From Siphonodentalium dalli (Eukaryota; Mollusca; Scaphopoda; Gadilida; Siphonodentaliidae), in contig CP136063.1 in assembly GCA_032622095.1 (NCBI GenBank), positions 67,781,897-67,845,896 on the forward strand: a stretch of DNA of 64,000 bases, written 5' to 3'. Made by a program: the position numbers and the translations under genes. Every line of letters begins with the position of its first letter. Position 1 is the stretch's first letter. The notes beneath the pieces were generated by a model, which was not told where the DNA came from, made no database searches, and saw nothing but the letters and a program-made list of their open reading frames with translations. Shown piece after piece: positions 36,268-49,056 of this stretch.

Positions 36268-36480
36268 CAGTAATGCCCTAAATAATCGACTCCTTAACCA
36301 CAGCAGAATTATGGGTAATTTTTCAGGATTTAGTCGGAAATATGGCTTGATGCCATTCATCGGAAAGCACTCACTGAGAGCTTTCCGATGAATGGCAACA
36401 AGCCATATTTCCGACTAAATCCTGAAAAATTACCCATAATTCTGCTGTGGTTAAGGAGTCGATTATTTAGGGCATTACTG
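36268..36480. mobile_element. Family D palindromic MITE, best-preserved copy
   Basis: TA-CAGTAATGCCCTAAATAATC to GATTATTTAGGGCATTACTG-TA; the arms pair over about 100 bp with a few mismatches (CTTGATGCC vs GGCAACAAG) and a short loop around AAGCACTCACTGAGAG. Confidence 0.9.
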
Positions 36481-37315
36481 TATTCTGTTGCAGTATCCCG
36501 CCGTTGTGGCTGGTGTTTTACGGTGCTTTTAGCATTATGTCAAAATGGCTTTTATTGTTCGCACTAAGGTAATCATTCCATTCAGGGGGACATCAAATTT
36601 TTCACAATCAATCATTTCACGACATCAAACTGATTGACGATTTATATTAAGATTCACATCTTTCTGTTTTGCACTTTAATATTAGTAATCATTTTGTATC
36701 ACATATAGAGAGCACCATCAATTATATCTTATTACACGAGCGTATTCAATCAAATTGGAAATCTCATGAATATCTCCATCATGTCAGGTGATCATTTATA
36801 AAGCATCATACTAAAACAATAAACTTTATTATGCTATACGAAGCTTAAATTTCTCATGCTTTGCAATCTAAATATAGCAATGAGACAGCCCTGTGATAGA
36901 AATAAAAAAATGCAGAAAAGTTCAGTCGAGTCAGAGAAGAAATACAAAATTAAACGTCAGCGGTATATTTTACACAAAAACTTTGGAAACTTGTCATTAT
37001 TTTCAGACAGTTCCATTTTGAATTTGAAATATTTTGCCTGAATTTCCTTCGATGATTTTGAGTTTGTGATATCCAGTCATTAATTGTCGCTGTCAACTTT
37101 CTGGTTTCCATGGACGACAACCAAATCACTTGTTTTAAAAGTGTAATCTCGTTTGGTTGAAAAAAGTCAAGCTGAAATTTTGCTGATATTATAAAGCTTT
37201 CAGAACCCATCGTGTATTTTATAAATATAAAATTGATGTAAAAATCCTGCCACTGGATCTGAACATAAAGACCATGGTAGCAGAACAATGGAACAAGGCT
37301 TTGATTTAACCCTTT

Positions 37316-37544
37316 GAGTGCCAGGTCCGATTTTTGTATCAACCCATATACCCTGTGCCAATGCATTCTCTTATATATGCGAGTCGACCATAGGTCGCCT
37401 CGCATATATAAGAGAATGCATTGGCTTAACAATTTTTTTTTTTTTAACAGTTTTTTTACTTAATATATTTTATTATATTCTTTAACAGACTTATTGTGTA
37501 GGTTTAGGGCCGATGAGATCGGCCCCTGGCACTCAAAGGGTTAA
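37316..37544. mobile_element. Family A element, short complete copy
   Basis: TTAACCCTTTGAGTGCCAGG to CCTGGCACTCAAAGGGTTAA, TTAA both sides, one hairpin (~37356-37428). Same internal deletion as the copies at 15531 and 63178, so these three form a subfamily. Confidence 0.88.
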
Positions 37545-37654
37545 AACAGCACTATACAATCCGATAATAAGCTGTTTTATGATAAAGGAAACTTAGACTA
37601 GGTTGTCTATAAAATTAAAATAGTTTGCATAATTCTACAGCTAGCCCAATTGTT

Positions 37655-37765
37655 TTCAATGTCTCAAACTCTGTTAGTTTTATCTGCTTGGATGACACAT
37701 CTCTCTGTTAGTTTTATCTGCTTGGATGACACATCTGTTAGTTTTATCTGCTTGGATGACACATC
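37655..37765. repeat. ~31-36-bp tandem repeat, three copies
   Basis: CTGTTAGTTTTATCTGCTTG + GATGACACATCT repeated three times. Confidence 0.85.
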
Positions 37766-38258
37766 TGGCTCACTCGAGCTGTTTAGTCATTCTAATCTTC
37801 GGCATTAATTTCACTAGTCATTATTTTATTTAAAATGGCTTTTCATTTTCATGCGTGTATGGAGGTGTACATGTTGACTGTGAGTATGAAGTATGTATGG
37901 TTGATACATGTCTCATTTTCATCCCATTTGTTTGCATTGATAAATAAATATTATGTTCAGGCCATGCAAAGTCAATTTCCAGTTTCTCAGGCCAGATATT
38001 TATTTTAATGCATGCACGCGGTTCTTACATGTAATTAATTTTTTATTTATGGGGCAAATGACAACGAAGCATTCCACCTCTGCATCGGCTAGCGCTGGGT
38101 TTAATTTCAGTTGCCCGCGGACATTATTACCCAAAGAGATATCCGTAAAAGTTAGTTATAGGTTGTATGTGATTTATTTCATCAAAAAATCGCCTAGTAA
38201 AGTATCATTGACAATTTTTTTCGGAGTTTGCAAACGCAATACATTACATGTTTAAAGT

Positions 38259-38588
38259 GACGTGAAACTCTCCGGTAGGATGATCAAATAGAAATTGAGA
38301 ATAATCTTGCTCAAAGTAGTTATTTGTTACGAATATTAATCCAGATTGACGATACACACCATCATTCTTATATATTAATTAAATGCAATGACTCTCGATG
38401 GCAAAATCATTTGTATTAGATTATTGTCGATAGTTGCATCCCGAATCGAGATATAAATATTTACAATTGGGCGTAGTTCAGACGATGTTTTCTATAAAGT
38501 TGTATGGTCGATTTCTTGGAAATTTTCGGCGTTGTTAGTAGAATGCTACATTCTAACTATCAATTTCACTCACCCGAACAAGTCTATG
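38259..38588. repeat. Dispersed repeat F, copy 2
   Basis: GTGAAACTCTCCGGTAGGAT to TTTCACTCACCCGAACAAGT; pairs with 29689-30042. Shared inner phrase: GATAGTTGCATCCCGAATCG. Confidence 0.75.
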
Positions 38589-38596
38589 ATATGTCT

Positions 38597-38811
38597 TTAA
38601 CCCTTTCAGTGCCAAGTCCGATTTTTGTATCCACCCATATTTCCTTGATCATTTTTCAAATTTATTGATTATAATAATGTGATACATTGATGGAAAGAGC
38701 TCTAAGAGCTCTTTCCATCAATGTATCACATTATTATAATCAATAAATTTGAAAAATGATCAAGGAAATATGGGTTGATACAAAAATCGGACTTGGCACT
38801 GAAACGGTTAA
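38597..38811. mobile_element. Family A-ended perfect foldback with a different core
   Basis: TTAACCCTTTCAGTGCCAAG to CTTGGCACTGAAACGGTTAA. Between the ends there is no hairpin cassette but a ~115-bp palindrome (GATCATTTTTCAAATTTATT ... centre AAGAGCTCTAAGAGCTCTT). The entire 215 bp is one near-perfect inverted repeat. Confidence 0.88.
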
Positions 38812-39056
38812 CACATGTTTGAACATAGTTACCAATTACAGAAATGAACCGGAAATTTGAATCAGGAAATGTGTGTTCGATCTCACTTCTATGCATGTTT
38901 GTCCCAAACAGATTGAACACGAATAAAAAGCTGCACACACAGGGTTTATGTGTGTGGGCCTGAGAAACATTAATTTGACTTGGTGTGGCCTTTTGAGTTG
39001 TTTCATAATTATGTGATGCTTGTAGCTTGTTGATTGCGATACAGATTATAGATAGC

Positions 39057-39566
39057 CAGTCTCTTTGAAAACCCGACGAAAATCCCAACGGATGTATGTC
39101 TCTAGATTTGTGATATAAAGTCAGTTTCTGTATGAATGGGATTCCCTCCATTTCATTGGAGAGTGGCGCAAAGTATGCGCAATTTCATTGGTGAATGGCA
39201 TCGCAGATCACTTAACAGATCAGAGGTCAATGACGTGTTGACAATTTTCCCACGCATTGTGACACAACTGATGTTTGAAAACTGAATACAGGCGATACAT
39301 CCATAATTAATTATACTCATTGCAATATAGGAGACATCATCTTCAAGTTTTTATTAGTCAACAATATTCATGACTGTTTATTCTTCCGCATATTTCTAAA
39401 TACTACGATTCTCACAGACAATTACTACGCCAGGAATGCACTCCATATTTGGAAACGGTTTATTACATCATGTTGGGAATGCCGCGTCGTCGTAGAAATG
39501 AAATATAATCGACAAATCTAGAGACATACATCCGTTGGCATTTTCTTCGGCTTTTCAAAGAGACTG
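39057..39566. mobile_element. Family I element, long inverted ends, 9-bp target duplication
   Basis: CAGTCTCTTTGAAAACCCGA to GCTTTTCAAAGAGACTG. ATAGATAGC flanks both ends directly. Terminal inverted repeats extend past GACATACATCCG. A 9-bp duplication suits Mutator-like elements, an 8-bp one hAT; class is not settled. A second copy is at 61202. Confidence 0.8.
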
Positions 39567-40163
39567 ATAGATAGCTAGAGTGTATCCTAATATATAACCC
39601 CCATACCATACAGTCACAACAACAACAACAAAATCTCTATCATATGGTATAAAGTTACTATAAACCCACACAATAGTCATAACCTATCTAGTTTAACCAA
39701 TATTCCAGACTAAACGAAAAATAGCATGTTGAATATGCAGGCTTTACAGCCTCTAATGATTAATATTTGGATTATTTTGAGCCCAACTGACAATTTCGGA
39801 TGACTTTTAAGTCCCATAGAACTTGATATGTTGAAGTTAAGGACAATACTTCATATAAGGATTGAACATATGGCATTTGAAATATATGTTCTTAACTGCT
39901 ATTCACCTCTCACGATAACTGGTATTCAGGATTCAGGACACCCACTATATATACACACTGGTCACAGTATACAATTTGGCTCTTCAACAGCAAACAATTT
40001 CAGTCATCCCGAAAAATAGCAATAGTTAACCTATAGGCTTTTTTAATCCAAATTGCTGCATATTTCAAGCAGTATAATGCTCAGGCAATACAAACCAGAT
40101 ATTTCACAACCTTTTCGTAATTCACTTCTTACTTTCCAAGAGCACAAAAACTATTCTTTGTGA

Positions 40164-40451
40164 TTAACCCTTCCATGACTGGAGCTTCCTGAAATTTAGC
40201 AAAAACCCTGTGCCAGTGCATTCTCTTATATATTTGCAGTGAGTCTCTCATAAGGAGCTTTACATATATAAGAGAATGCAATGGTCTAACAATGTTTAAT
40301 AAAAGAATCGACTAAAAGTCCTTCTTGTTCATCTCCAGGGGTTGGGGTGTTCTTAGAGTGAAAATACACTGTGATTAGGCTGTGTCACTGGTGACATCGG
40401 AGAGTGAAAAAAATCGAGCCATATCTGAGTGTTGAAGTTGGCGAGGAAGGC

Positions 40452-40483
<32 letters not shown>

Positions 40484-40711
40484 CTCCAGAGAAGACCTTC
40501 AATGCAGGTTATCTGAGTGTTGAAGGTATTCTCTGGAGTTTTTTCTCGATTTTTTTTGCCTCTAACAATGTTTACCTTGAACTTGTAAGCCAGTGCATTC
40601 TCTTATATATGCAAGGCTCCCTTTGGGAGACTCACATATATTTATAAGAGAATGCACTGGTACATGACCTTTAATGTTGCACCAGCGCAGCTCCCGCCAT
40701 GAAAGGATTAA
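40164..40711. mobile_element. Family C element with a nested A-rich inverted repeat
   Basis: TTAACCCTTCCATGACTGGA to CCGCCATGAAAGGATTAA. The sequence 40300-40562 between its hairpins holds an unrelated inverted repeat: GAGAAAAAACTCCAGAGAAG vs TTCTCTGGAGTTTTTTCTC, with a ~22-bp A run at 40451. Confidence 0.75.
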
Positions 40712-41184
40712 TATTTGCACACACCATGTGCCAGCATATCCGTATCCATGGTAACATGGGCTCTATCATCATATCATACTCTTAACTTCAAATGCACATA
40801 ACCACTCCTGGTTCGTGGTCCTGTTCATTTCTATGATGTTTGTGGGTTCTGATATAACTATGATGTTGGTAGGGCAAAGTGATCCTATCTAAAATTGTCA
40901 TTTTTGTTGTCTTTATTGATGCAAGAGATACAAGGAAAAGTCAATATGGAATGTGCAAGAATATATCTATTATAAAATATTTGCAAATCGATTGGAAGAG
41001 AAGTCTTGATTATGGTTGGTTTACAACATCCAACACCAAAATGAAATTAATTTTAAATATATATATATGTTCATTAATATGTTATCCTAGTGCAGACAAT
41101 AGCCAAGGACCTTTAACTGAAAATTACAGAAAAATAACAATACTTTTTATCAACGGCATTATTTTTGCACCACCAACATAGCTA

Positions 41185-41400
41185 CAGTAATGCCCGAAGT
41201 ATAAGACCCTTTAACCACAGCAGAATTATGGGAAATTTTTAGGATTTAATCGGAAATAATTATGGCTTGTTGCCATTCATCGGAAAGTTCTCAGTGAGAG
41301 CTTTCCGATGAATGGCAACAAGCCATATTTCCGACTAAATCCTGAAAAATTTCCCATAATTCTGCTGTGGTTTCACGGTCGATTATTTAGGACATTACTG
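41185..41400. mobile_element. Family D palindromic MITE
   Basis: TA-CAGTAATGCCCGAAGTATAA to GATTATTTAGGACATTACTG-TA, full palindrome with short loop at AGTTCTCAGTGAGAG. Confidence 0.85.
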
Positions 41401-41696
41401 TAAATCCACAGGACCTACCAACATCATAGTAAATTAGCAGGATCACTTATACAGTGGTGATACCACAGTTATTCATTCTTCATGTATATTGTACATTAAT
41501 TACTCTGTGCCAAAGATGAAGAAACTCGCCACGCGTATATCATGCATAATGTGGCTTCACAATATATCATGTGCAAACAGTATGTATCTTAATATTATTA
41601 CCAGTTACCAGAAACACCCATACATTTCATTTTAACCTTAATTTGGCTAGAGCTCATCAACTGCTAGTCAATTAGATCTAATCAAAATTAATAGAG

Positions 41697-41860
41697 AGTA
41701 ATCAATTGGTTTCGATGATTACGTTAAATAATTCACAAGGGGAGTTGGTCCTGGTAAAACCTGAGTGAGCAAAGCAAACAATTTAGGGTTTTACCAATAG
41801 GACCGGCTCCGCCAAGTGAATTATGTCACATAATCATTGAAACAAATTGATTATTCTGTT
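41697..41860. repeat. Imperfect palindrome, ~160 bp
   Basis: AATCAATTGGTTTCGATGAT pairs with ATCATTGAAACAAATTGATT; GGAGTTGGTCCTGGTAAAAC pairs with GTTTTACCAATAGGACCGGC. Probably a foldback element; no other copy noticed. Confidence 0.65.
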
Positions 41861-42207
41861 TATTACACACTTTTCACGACTTAAAAGTGCTAATTCTAAA
41901 GATAATATGTGACGAAATAGTCCCCGACCAGCTGATCACGTGTGCGCACTTATGGGCGTAATTCACAGGTGTGACATTATCACTTTTAATTCACTGAGAA
42001 ATCCTTATAGATCACGGCTAAGTGTGTAATAAAATAAATTAATCCTGTTGTACAAGAAAATGGTCTATACAAGAACCACTTAAAATTCACAGTATATACT
42101 TACCATTGTGGTCAAAATATGGTGCAAAATTACCAGTTATTTAACATTTTTACAACAAATTCCTGGTCAAAAGTTTTATCAAATTGAAGGCCAGAGGCGT
42201 GTCGTTA

Positions 42208-42459
42208 TTAACCTGTTGTATACTAAATGGATTTTCCCACTCAATTATAACAGTATACATTGGAATGGTCTATTCATATGGAGGGGTGTTCAGAAAAAAT
42301 AGTCATACAAAGAGATAATACAAGTGCAGAAGAATTTGTATTCATTGGTGGGAAATGTTCAGATTATAAGTTCAACAAACTCGTTTGTTGAACTTATTAT
42401 CTTAACATTTCCTTAGGGATAACTACTCATCAATGAGTATTTAATATAGAAATGGTTAA
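42208..42459. mobile_element. Family G element, complete
   Basis: TTAACCTGTTGTATACTAAA to AATATAGAAATGGTTAA, TTAA both sides. The internal palindrome is centred on AAGTTCAACAAACTCGTTTG. Serves as the uninterrupted reference for the split copies at 17 kb. Confidence 0.82.
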
Positions 42460-42682
42460 ATTATTACATTATTAATAAAAGGCCAATTTAATGTGCATGC
42501 ACCTATAAAGACATAATAATTAATTAATTGGTTTCAGGTGTTAATTAGTTAAGTGACATCCTCTCTTCTATTTGGAAATAAATGTAACGACAAGCCCCTG
42601 AAGCCTAAGGTTATGTTTATATTTGTGTGTTGGCAAATGGAACTCCAGACATAATAAAATCTCCAACTAACTAGATGGTACA

Positions 42683-42770
42683 AGCAACAATTAGTATCCG
42701 ATACATTCATGTACCAGAATTAGTATCCGATACATTCATGTACTAGAATTAGTATCAGATACGTTCATGT
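42683..42770. repeat. ~29-bp tandem repeat, three copies
   Basis: TTAGTATCCGATACATTCAT + GTACCAGAA repeated three times with small changes. Confidence 0.8.
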
Positions 42771-42991
42771 GTTAGGATGGTTCTCAAACTAATTGGATCT
42801 GTTTCTGAAGTTTTTTTTACCTTTGAACCCCTCTGTCACTGTATTATGTTGTCGCAATGGAACTTTTGTAATCACGTCTGTCTGTTTTATATGTACAAAT
42901 TATTGTTACTGAATATCGAGTCCAGTCAGATGATATGAATAAAGTTTAAAAATATTACCTAATGTTCCTTTATTATTACGGTGGGGGAATA

Positions 42992-43180
42992 CAGTAATGC
43001 TCTAAGTAATCGACTTCTTAACCACAACATAATTATGGGTAACTTTTCATGATTTAGTCGGAAATATAGCTTGCCGAGAGCTTTCCGATGAATGGCAACA
43101 AGCTATATTTCCGACTAAATCATGAAAAGTTACCAATAATTCTGCTGTGGTTAAGAAGTCGATTACTTAGAGCATTACTG
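42992..43180. mobile_element. Family D palindromic MITE
   Basis: TA-CAGTAATGCTCTAAGTAATC to GATTACTTAGAGCATTACTG-TA. Compensating changes in both arms (CTCTAAG/CTTAGAG, CTTCTTAACC/GGTTAAGAAG) are shared with the copy at 62606, marking a subfamily. Confidence 0.85.
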
Positions 43181-43327
43181 TAGAAATGGGTTCAGTCCCT
43201 TACCTAATATTCTCTTTATTATTATGGTGGGGGGTATAGAATGGGTTCAGTCCCTTACCTTGCCCTGACCCAAAGAAGTCCAGTTGGTAAGTGAAAAGGT
43301 TTGCCCTTTTGTGCTTCCGGCGTCCCT

Positions 43328-43557
43328 GATAATGGGAGCTGCGCTGGTGCAGCAATAAAGATCCTGTGCCAGAATTCTCTTATATATTAGAGTCTCCCAT
43401 TGGGAGCTTCACATTTATATAAGTGAAAACACTGGCTTACAAGGTCAAGGTAAATATTGTTAGGCCAATGTATTCTCTTGTATATGCGAGACTCTCATGT
43501 ATAAGATAATGCATTGGCACATGGTTTTTCAGGAAGCTCCAGTCATGGAAGGGTTAA
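43328..43557. mobile_element. Family C element, inverted
   Basis: CTGATAATGGGAGCTGCGCT to AAGCTCCAGTCATGGAAGGGTTAA. Two decayed hairpins (TTAGAGTCTCCCATTGGGAG; TGCGAGACTCTCATGTATAA). Confidence 0.75.
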
Positions 43558-43659
43558 GAGTGTACAATACGTCCGATCCCTGTATCCCCGTTATCTTAGA
43601 TCATTGAATTATCTTGACTGTATTCATGAACCACAATGGGTTGAAGGCAAGCCTGATTA

Positions 43660-43740
43660 TTACATGCCTGTCATTTGCAAAATAAGGTCCCCAGAGGGTG
43701 AATTTAGTGACGCATCCCACATAATGTCAGACCAACCCAT
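43660..43740. mobile_element. Family E fragment at the edge of the 5-kb array
   Basis: ATGCCTGTCATTTGCAAAAT then AAGGTCCCCAGAGGGTGAAT and GTGACGCATCCCACAT; the first array unit follows at once. Confidence 0.65.
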
Positions 43741-46700
43741 TTGGGACATCCTGGGTGACTTTATACACGTTTGGGACATCCTGGGTGACTTTATACACGT
43801 TTGGGACATCCTGGGTGACTTTATACATGTGTGGGACATCCTGGGTGACTTTATACATGTTTGGGACATCCTGTGTGACTTTATACACGTTTGGGGCATC
43901 CTGGGTGACTTTATACACCTTTGGGACATCCTGGGTGACTTTATACACCTTTGGGACATCCTGGGTGACTTTATACACATTTGGGACATCCTGTGTGACT
44001 TTATACACCTTTGGGACATCCTGGGTGACTTTATACACCTTTGGGATATCCTGTGTGACTTTATACACCTTTGGGACATGCTGGGTGACTTTATACACGT
44101 TTGGGACATCCTGGGTGACTTTATACACATTTGGGACATCCTGGGTGACTTTATACACCTTTGGGACATCCTGGGTGACTTTATACACATTTGGGACATC
44201 CTGTGTGACTTTATACACGTTTGTGACATCCTGGGTGCCTTTATACACCTTTGGGACATCCTGGGTGACTTTATACACGTTTGGGACATCCTGGGTGACT
44301 TTATACATGTTTGGGACATCCTGTGTGACTTTATACACGTTTGTGACATCCTGTGTGACTTTATACACGTTTGGGACATCCTGGGTGACTTTATACATGT
44401 TTGGGACATCCTGGGTGACTTTATACACGTTTGTGACATCCTGGGTGACTTTATACACGTTTGTGACATCCTGGGTGACTTTATACACATTTGGGACATC
44501 CTGGGTGACTTTATACACGTTTGGGACATCCTGGGTGACTTTATACACGTTTGGGGCATCCTGGGTGACTTTATACATGTTTGGGACATCCTGGGTGACT
44601 TTATACATGTTTGGGACATCCTGGGTGACTTTATACACGTTTGTGACTTTATACACGTTTGGGGCATCCTGTGTGACTTTATACATGTTTGGGACATCCT
44701 GTGTGACTTTATACACGTTTGGGGCATCCTGGGTGACTTTATACACGTTTGGGGCATCCTGGGTGACTTTATACACGTTTGGGACATCATGGGTGACTTT
44801 ATACACGTTTGGGACATCCTGGGTGACTTTATACATGTTTGGGACATCCTGGGTGACTTTATACATGTTTGGGACATCCTGGGTGACTTTATACATGTTT
44901 GGGACATCCTGGGTGACTTTATACATGTTTGGGACATCCTGGGTGACTTTATACACGTTTGGGACATCCTGTGTGACTTTATACACGTTTGTGACATCCT
45001 GGGTGACTTTATACACGTTTGGGACATCCTGGTGACTTTATACACGTTTGTGACATCCTGGGTGACTTTATACACGTTTGGGACATCCTGGTGACTTTAT
45101 ACACGTTTGTGACATCCTGGGTGACTTTATTCACGTTTGGGACATCCTGTGTGACTTTATACACGTTTGGGACATCCTGGGTGACTTTATACACGTTTGT
45201 GACATCCTGTGTGACTTTATACACGTTTGGGACATCCTGGATGACTTTATACACGTTTGGGACATCCTGGGTGACTTTATACACGTTTGGGACATTCTGG
45301 GTGACTTTATACATGTTTGGGACATCCTGGGTGACTTTATACACGTTTGGGACATCCTGGGTGACTTTATACACGTTTGGGACATCCTGGGTGACTTTAT
45401 ACACGTTTGGGACATCCTGGGTGACTTTATAACATTTGGGACATCCTGTGTGACTTTATACACGTTTGGGACATCCTGGGTGACTTTATACACGTTTGGG
45501 ACATCCTGGGTGACTTTATACACGTTTGGGACATCCTGGGTGACTTTATACACGTTTGTGACATCCTGGGTGACTTTATACACGTTTGGGACATCCTGGG
45601 TGACTTTATACACGTTTGTGACATCCTGGGTGACTTTATACACGTTTGTGACATCCTGGGTGACTTTATACACGTTTGGGACATCCTGGGTGACTTTATA
45701 CACGTTTGTGACATCCTGGGTGACTTTATACACGTTTGGGACATCCTGGGTGACTTTATACACGTTTGGGACATCCTGGGTGACTTTATACACGTTTGGG
45801 ACATCCTGGGTGACTTTATACACGTTTGGGACATCCTGGGTGACTTTATACACGTTTGGGACATCCTGGGTGACTTTATACACGTTTGGGACATCCTGGG
45901 TGACGGGTGACTTTATACACGTTTGGGACATCCTGGGTGACTTTATACACGTTTGGGACATCCTGGGTGACTTTATACACGTTTGGGACATCCTGGGTGA
46001 CTTTATACACGTTTGGGACATCCTGGGTGACTTTATACACGTTTGGGACATCCTGGGTGACTTTATACACGTTTGGGACATCCTGGGTGACTTTATACAC
46101 GTTTGGGACATCCTGGGTGACTTTATACACGTTTGGGACATCCTGTGTGACTTTATGCACATTTGGGACATCCTGGGTGACTTTATACACGTTTGGGACA
46201 TCCTGGGTGACTTTATACACGTTTGGGACATCCTGGGTGACTTTATACACATTTGGGACATCCTGTTTGACTATACATTTTTGGGACATCCTGGGTGACT
46301 ATACATTTTTGGGACAATCTGGGTGACTATACATTTTTGGGATATCCTGGGTGACTATACACATTTGGGACATTCTGGGTGACTTTATACACATTTGTGA
46401 CATCCTGGGTGACTTTATACATTTTTGGGACATCCTGTGTGACTTTATGCACATTTGGGACATCCTGTGTGACTTTATACACGTTTGGGACATCCTGAGT
46501 GACTTTATACACGTTTGGGACATCCTGGGTGACTTTATACATGTTTGAGACATCCTGGGTGACTTTATACATGTTTGGGATATCCTGGGTGACTATACAT
46601 GTTTGGGACATCCTGGGTGACTTTATACACATTTGGGACATCATGGGTGACTTTATACACGTTTGGGACATCCTGGGTGACTTTATACATGTTTGGGACA

Positions 46701-48800
46701 TCCTGGGTGACTTTATACATGTTTGGGACATCCTGGGTGACTTTATACATGTTTGAGACATCCTGGGTGACTTTATACACGTTTGGGACATCCTGGGTGA
46801 CTTTATACATGTTTGGGACATCCTGGGTGACTTTATACATGTTTGGGACATCCTGGGTGACTTTATACACATTTGGGACATCCTGTTTGACTATACATTT
46901 TTGGGATATCCTGGGTGACTATACATTTTTGGGACATTCTGGGTGACTATACATTTTTGGGACAATCTGGGTGACTATACATTTTTGGGATATCCTGGGT
47001 GACTATACACATTTGGGACATGCTGGGTGACTTTATACACATTTGTGACATCCTGGGTGACTTTATACATTTTGGGGACATCCTGGGTGACTTTATGCAC
47101 ATTTGGGACATCCTGGGTGACTTTATACACGTTTGGGACATCCTGGGTGACTTTATACACGTTTGGGACATCCTGGGTGACTTTATACATGTTTGGGACA
47201 TCCTGGGTGACTATACATGTTTGGGACATCCTGGGTGACTTTATACACGTTTGGGACATCATGGGTGACTTTATACACGTTTGGGACATCCTGGGTGACT
47301 TTATACATGTTTGGGACATCCTGGGTGACTTTATACATGTTTGGAACATCCTGGGTGACTTTATACATGTTTGAGACATCCTGGGTGACTTTATACACGT
47401 TTGGGACATCCTGGGTGACTTTATACACGTTTGGGACATCCTGGGTGACTTTATACATGTTTGGGACATCCTGGGTGACTTTATACATGTTTGGGACATC
47501 CTGGGTGACTTTATACACGTTTGGGACATCCTGGGTGACTTTATACACGTTTGGGACATCCTGGGTGACTTTATACATGTTTGAGACATCCTGGGTGACT
47601 TTATACATGTTTGGGACATCCTGGGTGACTATACATGTTTGGGACATCCTGGGTGACTTTATACACGTTTGGGACATCCTGGGTGACTATACATGTTTGG
47701 GACACCCTGGGTGACTTTATACATGTTTGAGACATCCTGGGTGACTTTATACATGTTTGGGACATCCTGGGTGACTATACATGTTTGGGACATCCTGGGT
47801 GACTTTATACACGTTTTTGGGACATCCTGGGTGACTTTATACATGTTTGGGACATCCTGGGTGACTTTATACACGTTTGGGACATCATGGGTGACTTTAT
47901 ACACGTTTGTGACATCCTGGGTGACTTTATACATGTTTGGGACATCCTGGGTGACTTTATACATTTTTGGGACATCCTGGGTGACTTTATACACGTTTGG
48001 GACATCCTGGGTGACTTTATACATGTTTGAGACATCCTGGGTGACTTTATACACGTTTGGGACATCCTGGGTGACTTTATACATGTTTGGGACATCCTGG
48101 GTGACTTTATACATGTTTGGGACATCCTGGGTGACTTTATACACGTTTGGGACATCCTGGGTGACTTTATACATTTTTGGGACATCCTGTGTGACTTTAT
48201 ACACGTTTGGGACATCCTGGGTGACTTTATACATGTTTAGGACATCCTGGGTGACTTTATACACGTTTGGGACATGCTGGGTGACTTTATACATTTTTGG
48301 GACATCCTGTGTGACTTTATACACGTTTGGGACATCCTGGGTGACTTTATACATGTTTAGGACATCCTGGGTGACTTTATACATGTTTAGGACATCATGG
48401 GTGACTTTATACATGTTTGGGACATCCTGGGTGACTTTATACACGTTTGGGACATCCTGGGTGACTTTATACACGTTTTTGGGACATTCTGGGTGACTTT
48501 ATACATGTTTGGGACATCCTGGGTGACTTTATACATGTTTTTGGGACATCCTGGGTGACTTTATACACGTTTGGGACATCCTGGGTGACTTTATACACGT
48601 TTGGGACATCCTGGGTGACTTTATACATGTTTTTGGGACATCCTGGGTGACTTTATACATGTTTGGGACATCCTGTGTGACTTTATACACCTTTGGGACA
48701 TCCTGGGTGACTTTATACATGTTTGGGACATCCTGGGTGACTTTATACATGTTTGGGACATCCTGGGTGACTTTATACATGTTTGGGACATCCTGGTTCT
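43740..48800. repeat. 5-kb minisatellite, 30-bp unit, ~168 copies
   Basis: Unit TTGGGACATCCTGGGTGACT + TTATACACGT. Variants: CACGT/CATGT/CACAT/CACCT, CTGGG/CTGTG, 28-bp units lacking TT in TTTATACA, and 32-bp units with TTTTTGGG. A block with ACTATACATTTTTGGG units at ~46265-46390 recurs ~648 bp later at ~46885-47040, a higher-order duplication. Because 30 is a multiple of 3 and the unit lacks stops in several frames, ORFs up to 526 residues (GDFIHVWDIL repeats) run through on both strands; these are not genes. Confidence 0.97.
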
Positions 48801-49056
48801 GTATTCTGGATTATGTGATTTCTGCAACCCCTTATTTACAGGGTCAACACGCCTACTGAAATTTGACCAAAGAAGCATAACACTAGATTAATATTACTCC
48901 TCTGTATGTCCTTATGACAGGGAACATCCATACCAAATTTCATTGAGATCCGACACTCATGACTGATATATCTGCTCGGACGGAAAGACAGAAGACAGTA
49001 CATATGTAATCCGTTATACCCACCATTCCCTTTGGACGTCAGGATATAATAATAAC
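48801..49056. other. Flank of the array
   Basis: Unique-looking sequence with ACCAAATTTCATTGAGATCC and CGGACGGAAAGACAG, phrases that resemble old transposon relics. No gene supported. Confidence 0.4.

Noticed and set aside
43514-46298. Long ORFs up to 526 residues (GDFIHVWDIL, TSWVTLYTFG, SQTCIKSPRM repeats) on both strands
   Set aside because: They exist only because the satellite unit is 30 bp and free of stops in several frames. The ORFs overlap on both strands, change frame at every indel and have no codon or domain signal.
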